From: Mesaphorura yosii
Taxonomy: Eukaryota; Arthropoda; Collembola; Poduromorpha; Tullbergiidae
Length of the DNA: 64,000 nt
Assembly: GCA_009869945.1 (NCBI GenBank)
Contig: WIXG01000231.1
Span: forward strand, 61,861 to 125,860
Reading direction: 5' to 3'
Notes under the pieces: generated by a model
Told to the model about the DNA's origin: nothing
The model's input: only the letters and a program-made list of their open reading frames with translations
Database searches by the model: none
Program-made: the position numbers and the translations under genes
Shown here: piece by piece, positions 49,629-60,693 of the stretch
How positions within the stretch are numbered: position 1 is the first letter of the stretch
How the letters are laid out: every line of letters starts with the position of its first letter

Positions 49629-52575
49629 ATGGAATCTGGAGGGACAGCAATGTACGCGGAAGGGATGGACCAAAACCCATCGACATCTGCACAAGGTAAT
49701 GACCAGGACTTGGTCAACTCCCAGCTCCAGCAGACTGAGATGGACACATTCAGCACATTGGCTTAGAGTGGATTTGTTGAGATTAGATTTAATTCTTATT
49801 TCTATCTTGCAGCAATGAAAGGAGACGATTCGTATTATGACCATAATGAAATTGAAGACCATGATCAGTACATGTACGAAGAAGGAGACGATGACGAAGG
49901 TATGCTTCAACCTATCTTCGATTTACAAAATTTTGATTTAATTCTATTCAATAGAAGATCCGACCATAACTGTGCACGCGAGGGAAAATGAAGACGGTGA
50001 GACTGAAGTGCTTGGAATTGACGAAGAAGATGGTGAACAAGGGGCGCGAGATAAAAATTACGAGACCGTGACAATTGTACCGTCAGAAGGCAATACCGGT
50101 GAGGTCAGCTACGTTCTTATCGTTCAGCAACCCGAGAACGATGAAGACAAGGATGAGAAAGATGATGATCTCAAAGTGTTCGATTTTGATGACAATGAAG
50201 ATCCAAACGCTGTGGTAAGTGCTGAAGCAATTATATCAAAGTTATCCCAATAGAGAAACAATTTCAACATTATAGACTGAGCCTGAGGACGAAGGCGAAG
50301 GTGACGCCAAACCCGGGAGAAAGTCACAGTCCAGTCAGAAGAAATCGCAAAATTCAACTCAAGCCCATATGTGTAATTACTGTAATTATACGAGCCCAAA
50401 GAGGTAACTTGCTTTGCGTAACTTGGGAAGAAGTTGGAGTGGGGCATAGAACTAAACATGAGAAGATAGGCTTCATATTCTAATATTCTTCCATTTTCCA
50501 GATATCTGTTGTCTCGTCATATGAAATCTCACTCCGAAGAAAGGCCACATAAATGCAGTGTATGTGAGCGTGGCTTTAAAACCTTGGCGTCTCTCCAGAA
50601 TCATGTAAACACTCACACTGGAACTAAACCACACAGATGTAAATATTGTGACAGTGCTTTTACTACATCTGGTAAGCTGCACATTATCCATTTGTCATTT
50701 GAACTTTCCAGACAAGACTGATCATTGTTCGAATTATATTTCCAATTTAGGTGAATTGGTCAGACATGTGCGCTATCGTCACACTCATGAAAAGCCTCAT
50801 CATTGCACAGAGTGCAACTATTCCAGTGTTGAGCTGAGCAAATTAAAACGGCACATGAGATGTCATACTGGAGAAAGGCCGTATCAGGTAAAGGAAGCTT
50901 TTACTGCATGCTTGGTGCGTCTGAACCTAACAACGCAACGCGTTTCTATTTCAGTGCCCTCATTGCACGTACGCGAGTCCCGATACCTTCAAATTAAAGC
51001 GACATTTAAGGATCCATACAGGAGAGGTGCGAACAATTAAATTTCAGTGTTCAGCCTGTAGATAGAAGTTTAACGGGTATGATTTCTGAATTAGAAACCG
51101 TATGGGTGCGACATTTGTGGTGCAAGATTCACTCAGTCGAATTCACTGAAAGCTCACCGCCTGATTCACACTGGCAACAAGCCCATCTTCAAATGTGAAT
51201 TATGCCCAGCCACATGCGGAAGAAAAACGGATCTTCGTATTCATGTGCAAAAACTTCATACTTCCGAACGACCTCTCAAGTGCAAACGTTGTGGGAAAGC
51301 ATTTCCAGATAGATACACTTTTAAGGTAAGCAAGTGATGCCAAACTTGAATGGGATTGTATCTGCCGTTTGCCGTTGTACAATATGGTCAATGTGTTCCT
51401 GCTGATAAATTGCAGCTTCATTGCAAGACGCATGATGGCGAAAAGTGTTTTAAATGCGATCTGTGTCCTTACGCGTCTTCATCTCAACGGCATTTGGAGT
51501 CCCATATGCTGGTGCATACGGATCAGAAGCCCTACAATTGCGATCTTTGCGACCAGGTAAATCCTTTTGCAGCGTATCATATTGCTTTTGGTTAATTCTT
51601 ACTCTTCTTGCCTACAGTCTTTCCGTCAGAAGCAACTTCTTCGACGGCATCAAAATCTCTATCATAATCCCAATTACGTTCCTCCACAACCCCGTGATAA
51701 ACAGCACGAATGCCCCGAATGCGCAAGGACTTTTAGACACAAAGGAAACCTCATCCGCCACATGGCTATTCATGATCCCGAATCTTCCGCGCACGAAAAG
51801 GCAATGGCACTTAAGGCCGGTCGTCAAAAGAAAATCCAGGTTAGAAATCGTTTATGCTAAATGCTGTCCAGCAATGTAAACTGAATTGTGGACCCTGAGC
51901 TGAGAATAACACTTTTGCATTGATTCTTGCAGATAATTAACGGCCAACAAGTAGAAGTAATAGAAGGTGATGAGTACGAAGATGAAGATGATGAAACTCA
52001 AGTGATAGCGGTGGAAGGTGAAGATGGCCAACAATATGTAGTGCTGGAAGTTATTCAATTGCAGGTAAGTGCTTTGCCCAATCCCAATCCTCTGTTTTGT
52101 TTCCTCCAGAACTAACAGATGGCAATCTGGTTTCGTAATTTAACAGGATGGTGATGGCACGCAACAAACAGTTGCCGTTGTGGGAGACAACTCCGAGCTC
52201 GTTACGACTGTTCCGTATTCCGAAGCCGACTTTGCGCATCTGCAAACAGGCGGAGAGGAAGAGGGTCAACAGGGTAAGCTTCTATTCTAATCCAAAGCGC
52301 AATTATATGGCTTGTTGCAGAGGTTATGAGATCTATATTTCTGTATTTAACTGTTTCAGATACCACGATAGAGCAAAAACCAAAATCAGTGTATATAAAG
52401 CAGGAAGTTAGTGAAGCTGATGTGAAGAATTGCTTCGGTTTTGATGTAAGTTTGTTGTGGTTTGTGGACTCTTTTAGCAAACAGAATTCTAAGTTATGCG
52501 GTTCATTGCTTCGTTTGTGTACAGGACAGCGACGACGACGACGACGAATCTCAATCGACGGCGGATTTCTATTAG
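49629..52575 (+). CDS. CTCF: CTCF insulator protein, 11 zinc fingers
   Basis: Fourteen coding exons (49629-49695, 49813-49899, 49955-50214, 50276-50403, 50502-50671, 50751-50887, 50955-51026, 51095-51325, 51416-51556, 51618-51839, 51933-52064, 52147-52273, 52360-52445, 52525-52575) give 636 residues. An acidic N-terminal region (1-168) precedes eleven C2H2 fingers at about 171-483. Finger 3 with its linker ([19 protein letters not shown]), finger 4-5 (SKLKRH repeated) and finger 10 ([11 protein letters not shown]) match CTCF closely. The tail is acidic, carries a sumoylation-type IKQE motif and ends in a run of Asp. CTCF binds DNA at insulators and chromatin loop anchors. Introns inside the finger array are 61-98 bp. 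An AATAAA lies at 52847. Confidence 0.96.
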
Positions 52576-53081
52576 CAGAATCGTCTCTTATTCTCCAGTC
52601 GCCAGATTCTTTTGTCAAAGCTTTTAACCTCTCACTGTCTCCTCAAGTAATTTTGTACCCTAAGTATTAGCCCATTGGTGGAAATGGGTTTTTAAGACTT
52701 GTGATTAGCTGTATTACTTAATCATGCTCTATTTTCTTCCTTCATCCCGAAATCAATGCTTCAGTGTCAGCGTTACAGAATTTTTACTAAGTGTTTATTA
52801 GCTGTCGGCCTTAACGCCTGAACTTAATAAGTTAAGAATCTAGAAAAATAAATGAATCATTATCGGTGAGTTGATTAATTGGCTTGACCGTGACCTCGAC
52901 CTTAGACTTGATTTCATGATGGATGGATAACATGCATGACTGAATAACTGAACTCGACAAAAGTTACGAGAAGAAGGGAGTTGTCAAAAACTGTTGATGG
53001 CATTCCGATTCTTTAACATTCGTGTTAATCCACGATTAAATATGGGTCCTTCCATAAATCTCTTTGAATGCTTTATTATAA

Positions 53082-53555
53082 ATGACGTCGATCATCGTGA
53101 GAAGCGTCGACTCCACGTCGGCGTCGCATTTCCTCTCATCGACTTGCCTTGTAATGCCGCAACTTCGCGTCACAAATCGCAATTCCCGACTAATCGCCGT
53201 TTCCCCACGTTCTAGTCACTTCACTTGCGGCCGGTGGCAAGTTGACAAGACAAGTCAGCGTAAATTGGGCCAGAGTTAATTAATTAGAGGCAAGGCAATG
53301 CGGTTAATCGAGTTCTTTAAGTTCGTTCTTTTCATTTTTTAGTTGACCAAGTACTAGTATTTCTTGCTGACAAGCACATCTCAGTCCATATGAGCCAGCA
53401 GAACACGAGGCCGAAGTTGGAATTGAAGGAAACGGGAAAAAATGCTCAAGAACAAGGCACAGTAAGTTCAAGGAATCCGCAAAGTGTTTTCGTATGTGCC
53501 TGACCCTGACGCTTGACCATCCTGATCTTTCATTTTCATTTAAAAGTGGCTCTGA
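53082..53555 (+). CDS. Weak candidate small gene (about 101 aa), unrecognised
   Basis: Possible exons are 53082-53259, 53343-53461 and 53547-53555. Phases join (1, then 0). The N-terminus, MTSIIVRSVDSTSASHF, is rich in Ser and Arg with few acids, like a mitochondrial presequence. The second exon has a good pyrimidine tract plus TTTTTTAG and a CA|GTAAGT donor, and reads DQVLVFLADKHISVHMSQQ. The third would add only Trp-Leu before a stop, which is suspicious. I recognise no family and see no poly(A) signal. These could instead be leader exons of the downstream BAP18-like gene. Confidence 0.22.
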
Positions 53556-54257
53556 GTGGCTACGCTGACTAAACGCATCTTATCGCTTCGCAACATTCTC
53601 AAGGGTCATAACAACTGTGCGCCCATGACTGCCGTGGCTAGTAGATCAGATGACTTGCTTGCTATGCTTGATGTTTGCTTCATTTTGGCAAAATGGGTGA
53701 GGGGACGACTGGAAGTTCGGTCTCATCGCTTGAAGTACCACTTGCGAACCCACTGAAGAGGTTGTGAATTATGTTCTTTTGTGATGATCATATCACAGTC
53801 CTTTCAGTGGGATTTACAACTGGTTTAGAGTCTTCCGACCTGGCGCGGATTAGGATCAACATTGGCATCAGTAAATTCTCAGCTTTCATACTATCCTCAA
53901 TTGAAGCCTAGTCTAGGAGTATTTTTAGAATTCTTAACACCCTTCGCCTCCGTTTCATATTCGCATGTGCCGTTCGCTTGAGAAAAATACACCGTTCGTT
54001 TGAAAACGCATACAAAGAGTTTTTACTTTACCGGCGTCAGGGAACTCTTGCTTGCGTCCTTGGCGAAGGACAGTACACCGACGCTTTTTGCTGTGGCGCA
54101 CATTTCGTGAATCAAATTCGGCAAACAAGTTTAATTGTACTTCAAAATTTTTCTGCCGTAAAGTAACGGCTTGATTCTGATTGACGACAGGTCCAACGCT
54201 AGACGAAAGAACGACATCCACGCGGAAGATTTGTCATTACAGCATTGCTTCCTCGAC

Positions 54258-55052
54258 ATGTCTTCAAGCGCCAGTGCAAATGACCGGGTATGTATCTAAC
54301 CGAAAGCTTTTATAGTAAAGCTTGACCTTCGTTAACCGGATTTTGATTCCTCATATTTATGTACAGGTTGCCCATATCTTTAAAGCAGCGGGCAGAGCAT
54401 TTTCAGAATTGGGTGAATTGACGATGCAATTGCATGACGAAACTGGAGGAGGGTAAGCCAATCACCAACTTATGTGTACGCCAAACGCTTTTAGTTGGAA
54501 AAGTTAGCTAGGTATAGATAATAAATAGAGCATTGAGCTTTATTTGCTCTGTTAAATTCAGCAGGCATACTTAGAACGGAAATGTTCAAATTTTCACTTT
54601 GCTTTTAGGTACAAATGGACTGATGAAGATATTCACCAGCTCCAAACAAGTATAGTCAGGTTTAGCGAGGACATTCACAAAATATCCGAGAGAGTTAAAG
54701 ACACCACCGTGTAAGAAATAATATCATTTTATTAACAAGCTCTCCATCCTCTGCACTCTGATATTTAGGCAATTTAACTAATTACCTTGTCTTTTGTTTC
54801 GTTTGCAGATCTCAAATTAATTCAGCACTGCAAAAGAAATCGTTCGAGAAGTCGCCTCCTGTGGCCACGATGACAAGCACATCATCATCCAGCGGTCTAG
54901 GAGCTCAAGGTTCAGCATCCGCCTCCAAGACGGTCCTTGCTACGAAATCGAAGCCAGTGGGAAATATGGAAGTGACACTCAACATGCTGAATGCTTCGGA
55001 TGGTGATGTTGATTCGCAAAGAATTGACTTTGATTCATCTGGTGTCCCATAA
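54258..55052 (+). CDS. BAP18: BAP18-like chromatin complex subunit (SANT domain)
   Basis: Four exons (54258-54287, 54367-54452, 54609-54710, 54809-55052) encode 153 residues. The start, VAHIFKAAGRAFSELGELTM, then QLH, matches the BAP18 (C17orf49) N-terminus. A SANT/Myb-like helix bundle follows at about residues 40-85 (YKWTDEDIHQLQTSIVRF and KISERVKDTTVSQI). The end, VTLNMLNASDGDVDSQ, matches the conserved C-terminal patch. The middle is Ser-rich and variable. In other animals BAP18 is found in MLL1/WDR5 and NURF complexes that read or write H3K4 methylation. An AATAAA at 55181 follows the stop by about 130 bases. The gene lies between CTCF and the SET-domain gene on the same strand. Confidence 0.9.
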
Positions 55053-55186
55053 TTAAACTACGCGAATGCGTTGTCGAAGTCTGTCGTGTGCAAAGTTCTT
55101 AAGGTTCATGTATCATGTTTATACTCTACAGTAACTTAATATTAATTCTTTGTCGCATTTCTTAATTTTTAATCTGTTTAAATAAA

Positions 55187-55971
55187 GTGTGGTTTACAGT
55201 GTTGATCAGGTTGAGAGCTTTTGTGTCCTGCGCGAAACTTATGCCCCACCGTAGCTTGGCTCATTTCTATTGCTTTAACTGGCGCTTCATTGAATCTCTG
55301 CGCTGCTGGCTGAAGTTGGCATGTTCTTGTCGCTAAAGCGAGAGTTTCATAACAAATGTATCGGCTCCGTCATCCTTCTTCGCTATACAACTCCCTCTTG
55401 TTCTCGTATACGGCATGCTTGGGGACTCATTCGGATCGGATCAGGCTATCTTTTGGCTGCGTTGAGTTTGACGATGGGCCGGCCTGTGATTACTGATTGC
55501 AAATTGTTTAGGCGATTGGATTGAAATTAAAAAGCTCAGCAGTGTTTAATACTACTCCGAACTCCGATTCTAACCAAGCCCAGTCATCAGAAATTGACAG
55601 ACAGCTAAACCTACCTGCAACTTGCACTATCGGCTGGAACACTGACTACGCCGACTTGACTGACTGGAGAGCGAAGTGGGAACCTAACTGGTAAGAATAC
55701 TTTCACCCGTCTCCTCAGCTTTTAGTATCATCCTGTAACAGTAATTAAGGTGTGATGAACTTTCATTTGGCATTGATCGGTTCATCAGTGTTCTCACTGA
55801 ATACGCTCTCGTTTCCTAATGGTTTAACTGTCGTAGTAGGGCGAGGGTGAACATATATTATTCAATCTACAAGTTACATTTCTTTACTAATTAATCATTG
55901 TACATTTTCCGAATCATTTCAGCGTGGTTTCCGGCAGATTGACTTCTACGTGTCGACACCAACGACCAAAT
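55187..55971. other. Short intergenic region and probable leader exon of the TPR-SET gene
   Basis: A candidate noncoding exon ends at 55690 (CTG|GTAAGAATAC). Its partner acceptor CATTTCAG ends at 55922, just before the first ATG of the SET gene. The leader exon is open in frame with the CDS back to a TAG near 55513 but contains no in-frame ATG, so I start the protein at 55972. Confidence 0.45.
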
Positions 55972-57825
55972 ATGTCTATGGACGGGAGCGACGAAAGTTA
56001 CATGACGATGGTATTGAGTGAATTGCAGCTGACTGACGCGATTGAGCTGGTTAAACACCATATGCCTGACTACTACAATGACAATGACAACACCTTGGTC
56101 CTTAACAAATTTTTGGATCCAGTCCGATTGCAGAACATTGTAATCATCGAACGAGTGAACGCGGTAATAATGAGCGAACCGTTAACTCCGAAGACTTTGA
56201 AATTGCTGGGAATACGAGCGGAGCTGCTTGTTAAATTGAAGAAGTTTCGACTGGCTTTGTCTGACGCTAATGACATTCTGAAGCTGGATCCCCTGGATGT
56301 CACTGCCCTGGGCATCAAGGCGGAAGCACTTATGGGGTTGAACATGTTTGACGCAGCAAGAGCCTTTCTTGCACCGTACTTGACATTACCGTCGCATAAG
56401 CGCGGTAAACTTCAGGAGCTTCACATGCACGCCGCCATGCTGTCCATACAAATGCATCAAGGCATCTATCCGTGGCGAGAAATCTCCAACAGATACAGAC
56501 GAGCGCCTGAAGGTTTCGAGGGATACAATGATTGGGCTGAATACGAAGGACGAATTACAATAAGGGACACAACAGATGGAAGGGGCCGTGGCTTGTTTAC
56601 GAAAAGAGGTTTTAGAGCTGGCGAACTGATCCTATCTTCGAAAGCGTTCGGCGTGTTCGACAATGCTACAAAGTCCCTGCCACCATTTCCATTGCTGACC
56701 GAATTGGAAATAAACACTTTGGTCAAGTCGATAATTCGCTCACTAAGATATGACCCGAACGCGTGCAAATTGTTTTACAAGTTATATGCTGGACCAGAGT
56801 TTGAGAACGCCAGCCCGCCTGCGCTGAACATGTTCGACGAAGAACATGACTTTATTGACGCCAAACGAGTAGAAGCAATTTGTAAGTACAACTATTTCTC
56901 TGAGGGAAGCATTAGAGGGGTCTGGGGATTGCCATCTTATATTAACCACAGTTGCTACGATTGCAACAGCAGCCGTATGATTTATGGAGACTTCATGTTC
57001 ATCAGAGCCTTCAAAGACATAAAAGCAGACGAAGAAATAACAATACCTTACGTCTGTTCTGAAAATTTTGCGGAACGCTGCAAAGTGCTTGAAGAATATG
57101 GAATCACTTGTACCTGCTCACTTTGCAAATTCGACCGGCAGGAGCCCAAGTCCGTGCAAGATGAGAAGCAAGAATTATTGGCGAAGCTTGATACATTGGA
57201 GACAATCGTGGTTGAGTCTAAGAGATGTTACTCGGAAGAATCAATGGAAAAAGCTGTTCGCCTGGTGGATCGGCTGATGGAGTTGCGCCCGATTTTCGAC
57301 ATGCTTTTGCTACCGTATTCAGAACAGATTGGTTGGCATTATTACTTCAAGGAAAACTTCGCGAAGGCTTTTCATTACTTCGTCATATCTTACAACGCGA
57401 TTAAGAATTCAGCAGGATTAGCTTTTGAAGCCTATCTCGTTTGCAAGAAGATTGTTGAAGCTCTTCTCTTGGCAGACGACCGTGAGCAGGCGACTAAATG
57501 GTTGGATACTCTGAAACACGCTGCAACCTTGGCATTTGGCGGTGATGGCGTTTTGGAGTACCGAACATTAGAAAGTACGTACGCGAGCATAAAACGTTCC
57601 AGATCTGATTTGTTATGCTTCTTATCACTCTTAATTGCAATCGCTTATTGTTAAACAGGTTGGAGGCACGCATTGGACACCAGAAATGATCCCAAGCCTG
57701 TGGACAGCCCGCCGCTACCGCCACCATCTCCTGAAACCCTATTCGGAGTTCACTTTGGCACTGAGGGACCTGATGGCGTCCGTGAGATCAATGGGTATGG
57801 ATTCATTAGTGACCCTGAAGAGTGA
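55972..57825 (+). CDS. TPR-SET domain protein, SMYD-like lysine methyltransferase without MYND finger
   Basis: Exons 55972-57574 and 57659-57825 encode 589 residues. The N-terminal third has helical repeats of TPR type (about 75-165; LALSDANDILKLDP is typical). A SET domain follows from about residue 194: RGRGLFTKRGFRAGE for the cofactor-binding start, YINHSCYDC (324-330) for the NHSC motif, then DEEITIPYV. A post-SET-like CTCSLC cluster lies at 380-385, and a helical C-terminal region closes the protein. No MYND zinc finger interrupts the SET domain, unlike SMYD1-5. The key SET motifs are intact, so activity is plausible but the substrate is unknown. Most of the gene is one exon, unusual beside its intron-rich neighbours. 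An AATAAA lies at 57957. Confidence 0.85.
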
Positions 57826-57962
57826 GACCAACGGGTTTGGCGTTTAAATTTTTCTCTCAAATGTGAACTTTGTTAGTTGATGAAATGAATTAGTGGCAGT
57901 TACTCAATTTAATTTGCTACACTAGTACTTGTTACTTGTTTCCAGTCGTTGTCCCAAATAAA

Positions 57963-59700
57963 TCGTTTCTGCAAAGCAAAAAGTTTTAAGATCATGTGTA
58001 AAGTGAAAGCACACTATTTCCGGCCCTCTCACTGCGATTGATATGGCAGACGTTAATGATTCACCAACTTTTTATTCCACAAGGGACTTGGCAGGTAGTG
58101 TAATGAATGTTGCAGCGGAAGAATGAAATAATGGCAGCGCAGCAGTGCAGCTTTCGGAATCATAATTCGAAGTTCATTTTTATTACCATTGAGGCATGTT
58201 TTAGTAAGTCATAATTTTAATAGACATTATAAATGTGTAGGCTTATGCTTAAACTCATGGCTAGTACTATTTTCCAGATTCTAAACTTAGAAGTCTGCGA
58301 GAAAGAACTAATTAGTCTGCTGTTCATTCACTCCAGCAGAATTGCAAAAACTGATCGACTCCAAAGCCAAAAATGACAATTCGTACTCGTTTTCACGAAA
58401 AACGGTCGTATTTATCTAACAGGGTTTGCCAAGCTTATTTTTCTACAGTCGAGAGACAGCGACAGCACCAAAATTTTATTAAGTTTACGTCGTCTTGAGA
58501 TTTTTACAGACGTCATTCACAATCAACCATTTGAATTAGAGAAAAATAACGCGTACGTTCACCGATTTGATTTAAGTTGTTCCCATTCATGATTTTCAAC
58601 TTACAATCTGCTATTGCTTTGCTTAGTGATATTTGAATGTCATTTAGAAGTTTTTGTGTGTGAATGTCTTTCATCTTCATCTGCAGTGTAAAGTGTAATA
58701 CGAATACGAGATAGATACTGATTAAAAGAAAGCTGACTAATATCCAGACACATACATCTTATTAGAGTTCATACTAGTGCTAGAGGTTCACAGACAAAGC
58801 GTACGACCGAATAGGAACATAATTATTAAGTTTGACAACAATTTAAATGTAGGATTTTATAATTCGTCATGAATGAGATTCGGCTCACTTTAAATACTAT
58901 CGTTTTCGTCATGCGAGGTTGTAAGGGCAAGGTCAAGGGGCTAATTGTAATTTATAAACGAACCTGAACCTAATCAATCGTTATTTTCTTACCAACACAC
59001 AAACTAATTATCCAATTAATACTTCTAGACTTAAATCGTAATATCTCTGATTCCGTTGACTTTTGTTTGACGAAGGCTGCGGCAGGTGCAATACTTTTGC
59101 GTCATGCCATGCGACAAAAACTAGTCCGAAATGAGTACGTGCACGGGCTCCTGCGCTTTAAACTCGACCAGTGACATATTTGACCACATGTGCTCCGTCT
59201 TCAACTTTTATTGCAGTCAGCATCTGGAAATAATAGAAACAGACCAATTAGAAAGTTCCCATGAAACCTGAGAAGGCGCTGTGCTGTGCTTTCACTTTCT
59301 TCGCCCAAGTCCAAATTATGCTTGAATTGCAATAGCGCTAATAAAATAACAAGGGGCTTGAATCTTGAGCGTTGAGACCACGCGAATGGCAAATGGAACA
59401 CACCGGCGGCGGCACTAAACGTAAACTACAGTCCTAAGAAAAGTACAGCACAGGAACATAAACAAGAGAAAGGTATATTGGATTGGACTGGGCAGGGTGC
59501 CGTAAAAGTAGCAGGCAATGCGTCTTTGGTCATGTGTTTTGTAGCCCCGAGAAAGAAACCAGCATCTTGCTCTCGAGTGTAATTCTCATGAAGCCCGAGG
59601 CATTACATATGCAGTAACGTAATTCAACAAAAGCAATTCTGATGTAATGTGTACGATCAAGGTAACACGTAGTAAATGCGAGAAGCGAGATGGACATCGA
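57963..59700. other. Intergenic stretch, nothing recognised
   Basis: No supported exon was found. TTTATT near 59709 could be the poly(A) signal, on the - strand, of the gene described at 60694-63736. Confidence 0.35.
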
Positions 59701-60693
59701 ACGTGGTACGAGATTTATTTTTATGGGGAAAGTAAAGGCAGGACGCGGACTCGGATGTGAGATTCGAAGGAATTCTACCGTCCATACTCTCCTCGCGACT
59801 CGCCATTATCAGTGCAGTTAAGGCAGCCAGGCTTTTCTGTTGTGTCTGGCGCTGGCTCATTTTCATGAATATTCGATTCAGAGGAGTATTGAGAGGTGAG
59901 AGCTGAAATCTCAGCAGTATTTGCCATTTTATGCCAGGACATGTTGCGTAATGTAAAATAATGACTACTACCTTTCACTTTTTACTATGCAAATCCCTAA
60001 AGGAGTTCGGAATGGTCTGCCAGCATCTCGCCTAAGGAATAATTCATACTCGAGTTTCGCATTGGTGATGTACACAATGTCGTTTCGCCACTTCACTGAT
60101 TTGTCTTTGCAGCATTCTTAAGGGTTTTCTGCGGTTAACCGGAAGGAGAAGCCACAACAATTTATCATCCAACAGCTTAAGGAAGACGTTGTCTTTCCGC
60201 TGCTTTCTCTGGTCAACCCTGCGGTGCGACTGCAACTGCAACTCCTTCGCCTCGAAATAAGGAGATTCACATCCTTTTAAATTAGTAATGAATTCTCCCA
60301 GCTATTCTCCAAGGGATTTGCCAAATCCAGGTCAGCGCAACCGGTCAAACGGTTTCTGGTTTTGAGTAATGGCTAGGTCAAAATTTACCCGCGTTAGATT
60401 AGGGATTTAAATTGGGTTACGGAAGGCTTCAGAAATAATGGAACTCCTGGCTCATGTCCGGTTTTCCTATCCACATGCCATACTAATAGCCAATTCATTG
60501 GATACGGCACACCGAGCCACATCTGCTCGAGCTTATGTATAATCTTAGAATTCTCAATGGGGACCTTCTCGTTGTAAACAAAAATGCCAAAAGGAAAAGG
60601 AACAACGAAAGAAGAAAGAAGGAAGGCGGTCAAGCATAAAAACATTCGTAGCCGTTATTCATCGCTCGGCTGTCCGGCGGACAACAAGATCAT

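Noticed and set aside
53556-53756. A 66-codon frame ending RSHRLKYHLRTH that recalls a zinc-finger helix
   Set aside because: It contains no C-x2-C pair before the helix, has an in-frame stop just upstream and no ATG at its start.
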